A stretch of DNA of 64,000 nt. Source: Rohdeia mirabilis. Its GTDB lineage: Bacteria > Planctomycetota > UBA1135 > GCA-002686595. The stretch covers positions 4,526,001 through 4,590,000 of the forward strand of contig CP036290.1 of NCBI GenBank assembly GCA_007750655.1. The letters run 5' to 3'. The translations under genes and the position numbers were made by a program. A model generated the notes under the pieces. That model saw only the letters and a program-made list of their open reading frames with translations, was not told the origin of the DNA and ran no database searches. This document shows positions 59,005-64,000 of this stretch, piece after piece; the stretch's first letter is position 1, and each line of letters begins with the position of its first letter.

Positions 59005-60519
59005 ATGCTCGCTCTGCTCGCCGGAGTCCTGCCCGTCTTGTCCGTTGTCGCAATCGCGCCTCAAGAACCGCTCAGTGAAACGGCCTGGACCACGACGGGG
59101 CAACTGCTCCACTCGTACGGCTACATCGGCACGCCGGACGGACGCTCGGTCTTCGAAGTGGGCGAGCAAGGAACGATCCGTCTGGACACAAAGATGTTCC
59201 TGGAAAGGCCGCCTGGCTTCGACCGCTTCGTGCGCGTCGTCTTCTTCGAGTGCTCCGACGCCATGGCTGATTCTCAGCCAAGCTTCCTTGTCGATGAGAA
59301 CGGTGACGGGCTTGCTGGGACCCTTCTCGATGCGGCGGTTCAGTCGGTGGTCCGCGACAGCGAGGTAGGGTTCGACGATTCGTTCGACTACCCGACCTCG
59401 GTTGGGGTCTTTGGAGCAACGGCCGCCCTGGCCGACATGACGGCGGCGCCAGGTTTCGACCTCGACGACGGCTACGCGCAGAACAAGTGGTCTGTGGTTC
59501 CTGTTGCGAGATCCATCGGGCTCCCCGGGCCTGATCCTGAGATCGGCCTCCATACGCCGATCGAGGTGTCAGGTGGCGCGAACTTCGAGTCGATGCTGCA
59601 ATTGGCCGTCTCACGACTTTCTGCCGACACGACCGCAGACCGCCAGGAGTTGGTGATCTTCGCCGCGAGTGAAGCGACGTCACTCACCTCGCTGAGCGAC
59701 GAACTTGCGGCGCTGGCCTCGCTCGGAGTCGTTGTACAGTGCTACGGGCTCGGGACGAACGGCGCTGTCCTTTGCTCACCGGCCGGCACACTAGGACACA
59801 TCGCATCCTCGACCGGAGGAACAGCAGAGTGGATAGCGTCTGGTTCGTTGGCGTCGTTCACTCAGCAACCCGAAGAGATCGTGACCTTCGTCGCCGGCGC
59901 GTTCGGGGGCTGTTCCGATCACAGCGTCGGCGAATGGTGGCAGTGGGGGCCGTGTTACGACTGGAACTGCTACGACCCTTTGTGGCAGGGGATCGGCTAT
60001 TGGGAGCACTGCCTCCCCTATGAAGGCATCGACATCGCCGAGCTCCCGATCGGCGACTACACCTGGTCATGGCATGCCACGGCAAGCGACGGCACGGTCG
60101 CGGGCGGTGAGCGGACGATCAGCATCGTCCCGTTCATCCCCCCGCCGCCGTCCATCCAGCGTCTTCTGTTCATCGGGTTGCAGCCGACCTCGGTGCCGCT
60201 GAGCCCCGTCGAAGCGGATCACCTCTACGTGAACCCGCTCGTCGCTCTCGACGTCCTCGACGGCACGTCGCCCGAGTTCCTGATCCCGGTGATTCCGGGC
60301 CTCCAAGGCACCGAGGTGTACTTCCAGGTGCTCATCGTCGACCCGACGATTGGTTCGAGCGATGCTCTGCGAACCTCGAACGGGATCGAGCTCGAGATCA
60401 ACGCGGGCGCGGCGAAGTACGGCGTGGGAAGCGGCGTCTTCGCCTGGTTCGACGGGTCGTTCAAGATGGGCGAGTCGTTCCAGATCCTCTACTGGGCACC
60501 TGGATTCGAAGACGACTAG
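59005..60519 (+). CDS. Secreted von Willebrand-A-like protein with C-terminal module
   Basis: A 504-residue protein with signal peptide ALLAGVLPVLSVVAI. The region about 60-270 has a vWA-like alternation of beta strands and helices, including an invasion-associated-type strand VRVVFFECSDAM, ANFESMLQLAVSRLSAD and ELVIFAASEATSL, but a standard DxSxS metal site was not found. It has paired cysteines in SDHSVGEWWQWGPCYDWNC. The C-terminal part (LLFIGLQPTSVPLSPVEADH to SNGIELEI) resembles the module of other secreted proteins here. Base composition looks less GC-rich than neighbours by eye, suggesting transfer. The inverted-repeat element follows the stop by 5 bases. Confidence 0.65.
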   Translation: MLALLAGVLPVLSVVAIAPQEPLSETAWTTTGQLLHSYGYIGTPDGRSVFEVGEQGTIRLDTKMFLERPPGFDRFVRVVFFECSDAMADSQPSFLVDENGDGLAGTLLDAAVQSVVRDSEVGFDDSFDYPTSVGVFGATAALADMTAAPGFDLDDGYAQNKWSVVPVARSIGLPGPDPEIGLHTPIEVSGGANFESMLQLAVSRLSADTTADRQELVIFAASEATSLTSLSDELAALASLGVVVQCYGLGTNGAVLCSPAGTLGHIASSTGGTAEWIASGSLASFTQQPEEIVTFVAGAFGGCSDHSVGEWWQWGPCYDWNCYDPLWQGIGYWEHCLPYEGIDIAELPIGDYTWSWHATASDGTVAGGERTISIVPFIPPPPSIQRLLFIGLQPTSVPLSPVEADHLYVNPLVALDVLDGTSPEFLIPVIPGLQGTEVYFQVLIVDPTIGSSDALRTSNGIELEINAGAAKYGVGSGVFAWFDGSFKMGESFQILYWAPGFEDD

Positions 60520-60524
60520 CCATC

Positions 60525-60732
60525 CCGCACGGAGTCGCACACCACCGCGGTGGTCGACCCGAAAGAAGTACCGCAGCAAATGAGCTCCCGCGCCGCGGGC
60601 GTGCGAGTCGGCGCGAGCTGCGTCGGTGCCTGTCCGAGTGGCTTTGGAGGCACAGCGGCGAGGACGGGCACCGAGGATTGCTCCGGTACTTCTTTCGGGT
60701 CGACCACCGCTGTGGTGTGCGACACCGTACGA
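60525..60732. repeat. 208-bp inverted-repeat element, copy 2
   Basis: Arms at 60525-60572 and 60685-60732 are complementary at 44 of 48 positions around a core of the same 112-base length as copy 1. It starts 5 bases after the stop of the vWA-like gene and ends 7 bases before the convergent asd stop, filling the intergenic space. Orientation of the core is the same as copy 1. Both strands keep open frames through it, but no coding evidence was found. Confidence 0.8.
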
Positions 60733-60739
60733 GGCCCGC

Positions 60740-61810
60740 CTATCCCCGCCCCACCAGACCCCGCTCCACCGCCAGCTCCGCCAACAGGATCGACCCGCCC
60801 GCCGCACCGCGCCGCGTGTTGTGGGTCAGGGCCACGAAGTTCCAGTCGAGGATCATGCCGGGGCGCAGGCGACCGACGTGGGTCGCCATGCCGCGATCGA
60901 GGTCGCGATGGCGGCTCGGACGGGGCGCGTCGGGCTCGTGGTGGTAGTGGACGGGCGCGACCGGCGCGGACGGCAGACCGAGGCGCTGCGGTTCGCCCGT
61001 GAATTCGGTGAAGGCGCGCACCACGTCGTCCTTCGCCACTTCGCGCGCGAGCTTCGCCGACACGACCAGGGTGTGGCCATCGACGACCGGAACGCGCGTG
61101 CAGGTGGCGCCGACCGCAAGTTGCGGGTCGCCGAAGATCTTGCGCGTCTCGACCAGGAGCTTCTCCTCCTCGCCCGCGATGAACGGCACCAGGTCGTTCG
61201 CGAGACGTGGCGGGGCGAGGCCGGCGCGACCGGCGCCCGACAGGGCCTGCATCGTGAACACGTAGACGGCCTCGAGCCCGAACGCTTCGCGCAGCGGCGC
61301 CAACGCGAGTGCCAGCCCCGCCGTGGTGCAGTTGGGGTTGGTGACGATCGCACCGCGACCGCGCGCGAACGACGGTTGGCCGTGCACGAGCTCCAGCGCC
61401 TGCGGATTCACCTCGGGCACGACGATCGGCACGTCGGGGTCCATCCGGTGGCTGCGCGCGTTCGACACGACCAGGTGCCCGTTCGCCGCGAGCCGTGACT
61501 CGATCGGCCCGGCCACCGACGCCCCGAGCGCGCTGAACACGAGCGGTGACTCGAGGTGCATGGTGGAGTCGAGCAGCACCAGGTCCGCGGCGCGCCCGAC
61601 CGCCGCGAGGGGATCGGGTTCGTCGTCGAGCCACCACGACTCCGGCCGGCCGAGGGCCGCGCCGTATGGCAGGCCGGCCGAGCGTGGCGAGGCCACGACC
61701 TCCGCGAGCCGGAACCACGGATGGTCGCGCAGCAGCTGGGCGAAGCGCTGACCGACGGCTCCGGTCGCGCCGAGCAGGGCGACCGGGATGGGGGCTGAGG
61801 GGGCGGCCAT
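60740..61810 (-). CDS. asd: Aspartate-semialdehyde dehydrogenase, archaeal/fungal-like type
   Basis: A 356-residue enzyme converting aspartyl phosphate to aspartate semialdehyde, the branch point to lysine, methionine and threonine. Rossmann start VALLGATGAVGQRFAQLL and HPWF (about 10-33) resemble the archaeal/fungal type more than the classic bacterial type. The catalytic Cys161 lies in VTNPNCTTAGLAL. RVPVVDGHTLVVSAKL and NTRRGAAGGSILLAELAV complete the fold. Start is the ATG at 61810; a TTG two codons upstream is less likely. It is divergent from metB and convergent with the 59005 gene. Confidence 0.92.
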   Translation of the reverse strand: MAAPSAPIPVALLGATGAVGQRFAQLLRDHPWFRLAEVVASPRSAGLPYGAALGRPESWWLDDEPDPLAAVGRAADLVLLDSTMHLESPLVFSALGASVAGPIESRLAANGHLVVSNARSHRMDPDVPIVVPEVNPQALELVHGQPSFARGRGAIVTNPNCTTAGLALALAPLREAFGLEAVYVFTMQALSGAGRAGLAPPRLANDLVPFIAGEEEKLLVETRKIFGDPQLAVGATCTRVPVVDGHTLVVSAKLAREVAKDDVVRAFTEFTGEPQRLGLPSAPVAPVHYHHEPDAPRPSRHRDLDRGMATHVGRLRPGMILDWNFVALTHNTRRGAAGGSILLAELAVERGLVGRG

Positions 61811-62090
61811 GGGCAAGGATGAAACCGTTCGACTCCTCTAAAAGCAATCATCATCACTTCCGGTTTTTCTGATTCCACCATTGCAGCCGAATCAGTCGAT
61901 AGATAGAACGGCGCGCCAGGACGTGCCCCCAGGGCTCTTGCGGTCCACATCGAACCCGATCCGGCCTCCACACCGAGTGCGAACACGGCCCAGCTCGACC
62001 CCTGTCCGCGCCCGACTCCCACCGAGGCTCGACCCTCAGTTAGGCCGCCCTTTCTCGATTCTTCACCCGACCCCGACCCACTCCATCGCC
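61811..62090. promoter_or_regulatory. Divergent regulatory region asd/metB with AT-rich island and inverted repeat
   Basis: The stretch at about 61820-61910 is visibly the most AT-rich in the window. It holds a perfect 7-bp inverted repeat CTGATTC-N13-GAATCAG at 61869-61895, and on the plus strand a sigma-70-like pair TTGCAG at 61881 and TAGAAC at 61904 with a 17-base spacer, facing metB. The inverted repeat overlaps the -35, as an operator would. The 180-base leader to metB has no open small ORF pattern or known riboswitch core that I could recognise. A regulator sensing methionine or SAM is plausible. Confidence 0.45.
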
Positions 62091-63602
62091 ATGCCCACCC
62101 CTCCCTCCGACGCCTTCGCCGCCTCGGGCTCCTCGCCCGGCGCCCCCAGCTCGATCCACACCTCTCTCCCTCTCGTCCCGCCCCGCCCACCCCACGGCCA
62201 CACCCCCGGCCCCCAGACCCTGGCCGTGCGCGGTGGCCGACGCCCCTCGCCCGACGCCGCGGCCCTCCTCCCCGGCATCTGCCAGTCCACCACCTTCGCC
62301 CAGCGCGCGGTGGGCGACCACGACGGACAGACCTACTCGCGCTGCGGCAATCCGACCGTCGACGCGCTCGAATCCGCCCTCGCCGCCTTCGAGGGCACGG
62401 CCCCGACCCACGCGATCGCCTACGGCACCGGCATGGCCGCGCTCGTCGGCCTGGTCCTCGCCCACACCGCGGCGGGCGAACGTGTGGTCCTCTCGCGCAC
62501 GGTCTACGGCGGCACGGTGCGGCTGGTGCGCGAGCTGCTGGAGCGCTTCGACGTCCGAGCCCACTTCGTCGACACCACCGACCTCTTCGGCGCACGCGAC
62601 GCAGAGGGCGAGCTCGACCCGGCTCGCCTCGCGATCACCGAACTCGGGCGCGCGCTCGCCGATCGCTCCCGCCCCACGCGGCTCGTCCTGGTCGAGTCGC
62701 CGGCCAACCCGACGCTCGAGCTGACCGACATCGAGGCCGCAGCGCACCTCGCCCACACGGCCGGCGCGCGCCTCGCGGTGGACAACACGTTCCTGACCGC
62801 CACGCTGCAGCCGGTCCTCGCCCTCGGCGCCGACGTGGCCGTGCTCTCCACCACCAAGTACGTGGACGGGCACAACGCGACCACCGGCGGCGCGCTCCTG
62901 GTGGCCGATCGCTCGCCCGCGCACTCGGAACTCGCGCGGATCCTGCGGCACGAGCGCGGCGTCCTGGGCTCGATCCAGAAGCCGTTCGAGGCCTGGTTGA
63001 CGCTCCAAGGGCTCAAGACGCTGCCGCTGCGCCTCGAACAGCACAGCCGCAACGCCTTGGCCGTCGCGCGCTTCCTCGAAGGGCACCCCGCCGTCGGCCG
63101 CGTGCGCCATCCGTTCCTCGAGTCCTTCGAACAGTCGGGGCTCGCGCGTCGTCAACAATCGGGGGGCGGCGGCATCGTCAGCTTCGAACTGGCGGGCCAC
63201 CTCTTCCGTTCGCCCGCCGAGCGCTCCGAGGCCGCCCGTCGGCTGCTGGCCTCGACCAGGCTCTGCACCCTGGCCGAGAACCTGGGCGCCACCGAGACCC
63301 TCGTGACCCACCCCGCCACCATGACCCACGCGTCCTACGCCGCCGCCGAACGCGAGCGGCTCGGCATCACCGACGGGCTGATCCGCCTGTCGGTGGGGCT
63401 CGAGGACCCGGGCGACGTGGAGCGCGACCTCGCGCGCGCGATCGACCTAGCGCTCGCGAGCGTGGCGGAGGAGCGTGCGACCGACGGCCGCGCCGACGAT
63501 GGACGTGCGCTCGACGAGAGCGCGTCCGATCGACCCGCGACCGGTGACCGTGGGCCCGAAACCACCGGAACCACCCGTTCGGCGGGGAAGGTGCAGCGAT
63601 GA
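62091..63602 (+). CDS. metB: Cystathionine gamma-synthase/trans-sulfuration PLP enzyme
   Basis: A 503-residue enzyme of the Cys/Met-metabolism PLP family. It shows YSRCGNPTVDALESALAAFE (about 82-101), GTGMAALVGLV, the Asp in LAVDNTFLTATLQ and Lys256 in STTKYVDGH as Schiff-base lysine, then GIVSFELAG and TLVTHPATMTHASY near the C-terminus. It could be cystathionine gamma-synthase, beta- or gamma-lyase; with asd and aspartokinase adjacent, a biosynthetic role in methionine is likely. Both termini have long low-complexity extensions (about 45 residues N-terminal, 45 C-terminal). Start ATG 62091; the upstream frame has no conserved residues. Its stop overlaps the next gene (ATGA). Confidence 0.9.
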   Translation: MPTPPSDAFAASGSSPGAPSSIHTSLPLVPPRPPHGHTPGPQTLAVRGGRRPSPDAAALLPGICQSTTFAQRAVGDHDGQTYSRCGNPTVDALESALAAFEGTAPTHAIAYGTGMAALVGLVLAHTAAGERVVLSRTVYGGTVRLVRELLERFDVRAHFVDTTDLFGARDAEGELDPARLAITELGRALADRSRPTRLVLVESPANPTLELTDIEAAAHLAHTAGARLAVDNTFLTATLQPVLALGADVAVLSTTKYVDGHNATTGGALLVADRSPAHSELARILRHERGVLGSIQKPFEAWLTLQGLKTLPLRLEQHSRNALAVARFLEGHPAVGRVRHPFLESFEQSGLARRQQSGGGGIVSFELAGHLFRSPAERSEAARRLLASTRLCTLAENLGATETLVTHPATMTHASYAAAERERLGITDGLIRLSVGLEDPGDVERDLARAIDLALASVAEERATDGRADDGRALDESASDRPATGDRGPETTGTTRSAGKVQR

Positions 63603-64000
63603 GCTCCATCCGATCCTCCGCGACGGACCACCCGCGAGCGCCGCGCGACCTGGTCGTCCTGAAGTTCGGCTCGAGCGTGCTGCGCTCGACCGCCGACCTG
63701 CCGCGCGCGGTGCACGAGATCTACCGCGCCCTGCGCGACGGGCGGCGCGTGCTGGCCGTGGTCTCGGCGATCGGCGACACGACCGATCGCCTGCTCGCCG
63801 AGGCCCGGCGTCTGGTCGAGCGGCCGAGCGCGCCCGATCTCGCGCGCCTCTTGGCCGGCGGTGAGCGCGAAGCTGCGGCGCTGCTCGTGCTCGCGCTCGA
63901 TCGCGCGGGCCTCCCGGCGGTCGCTCTCGATCCGGGCGACGGGTGCGTGCGCGCGCGCGGTCCGGTGCTCGACGCGGAACCCGTGCACGTGGACCTCGCC
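63599..64000 (+). CDS. Aspartate kinase (possibly fused to homoserine dehydrogenase), N-terminal part
   Basis: 134 residues are visible. After about 18 residues comes the aspartokinase nucleotide-binding start VVLKFGSSVLRSTADLPRAV and VLAVVSAIGDTTDRLLAEAR. It catalyses phosphorylation of aspartate, the first step of the pathway in which asd acts next. The KFGSS start is common in bifunctional aspartokinase/homoserine dehydrogenases, but the rest lies beyond the window, so a fusion cannot be confirmed. It is coupled to metB by an ATGA overlap. Confidence 0.88.
   Translation, partial: MSSIRSSATDHPRAPRDLVVLKFGSSVLRSTADLPRAVHEIYRALRDGRRVLAVVSAIGDTTDRLLAEARRLVERPSAPDLARLLAGGEREAAALLVLALDRAGLPAVALDPGDGCVRARGPVLDAEPVHVDLA

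Noticed and set aside
58645..60732. Classification of the 208-bp element as a typical MITE or insertion sequence
   Set aside because: No transposase frame, no clear target-site duplication; left as an unclassified inverted-repeat element.
61846..61895. A SAM-II-like riboswitch upstream of metB
   Set aside because: Only the inverted repeat and AT-rich nature fit; the conserved loop sequences of known SAM riboswitches were not recognisable.
61881..63602. Longer N-terminus for metB
   Set aside because: The frame crosses the AT-rich regulatory region and promoter candidate and has no conserved residues before the ATG at 62091.
1..64000. tRNA, rRNA or phage-integration signatures
   Set aside because: No cloverleaf, rRNA core sequence, integrase or direct-repeat attachment pair was recognised by eye anywhere in the window.

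Overview
The window looks like a chromosomal segment of a very GC-rich planctomycete-like bacterium. The call is inferred from several things seen together: many large secreted proteins with FG-GAP/VCBS-type propellers, HEAT-repeat/von Willebrand A proteins, lipoproteins, a formylglycine-generating-enzyme-like protein, a sialate O-acetylesterase, a TMTC-like TPR membrane protein, and little dependence on strong Shine-Dalgarno sites. No rRNA, tRNA, CRISPR array, integrase or transposase was seen. Genus cannot be fixed from the sequence alone.

Layout. 1-4.2 kb: the start of an ECF-type sigma factor, a TPR secreted protein, and small housekeeping genes (XdhC, DJ-1/PfpI, DUF523, a Cys4 protein). 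4.2-6.6 kb: a large FG-GAP protein. 6.8-18.7 kb: a nearly complete Tad/Flp type IVb pilus locus on the minus strand, in transcription order secretin cpaC, pilin flp, a TadE-like protein, cpaB, a TadG-like protein, cpaE/tadZ, tadA, tadB, tadC, tadD. Several junctions overlap, and a candidate promoter lies near 19.0 kb. No prepilin peptidase is present. 19.3-25.0 kb: a flippase-like membrane protein and two tandem HEAT+vWA paralogues. 25.2-33.3 kb: an accessory-looking stretch with parvulin ppiC, an RraB-like lipoprotein, a LamG-like remnant, two tandem FG-GAP paralogues, a chimeric ygiQ/ppiC pseudogene and an Asp-box propeller protein. 33.5-41.1 kb: YgiQ-type radical SAM protein, a secreted protein, a class V aminotransferase, glycosyltransferase 2, a low-molecular-weight phosphatase and mutY. 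41.3-54.5 kb: a subtilase, DUF1579, SGNH and TMTC-like proteins, thpR, an FGE-like lipoprotein overlapping proC, a GST, and two small membrane proteins. 54.5-64 kb: nitroreductase, a higher-order tandem repeat array, a sialate O-acetylesterase, a vWA-like secreted protein, two copies of a 208-bp inverted-repeat element, and amino-acid genes (asd divergent from metB and aspartokinase).

How the genes work together. The pilus genes form one machine: outer-membrane secretin, periplasmic CpaB, the ATPase TadA with platform proteins TadB/TadC, the localisation ATPase CpaE, the pilotin-like TadD, pilin and pseudopilins. At the right edge, asd, metB and aspartokinase belong to the aspartate-to-methionine/threonine branch and flank one comparatively AT-rich regulatory region.

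The most unusual material is non-coding or broken: the dimeric 299-bp satellite-like array (55.2-56.25 kb), the two 208-bp elements with 48-bp inverted arms just after stop codons, and a mosaic pseudogene joining the tail of ygiQ to the tail of ppiC. At least six secreted proteins also appear to share a related C-terminal module that could be a sorting or attachment domain.
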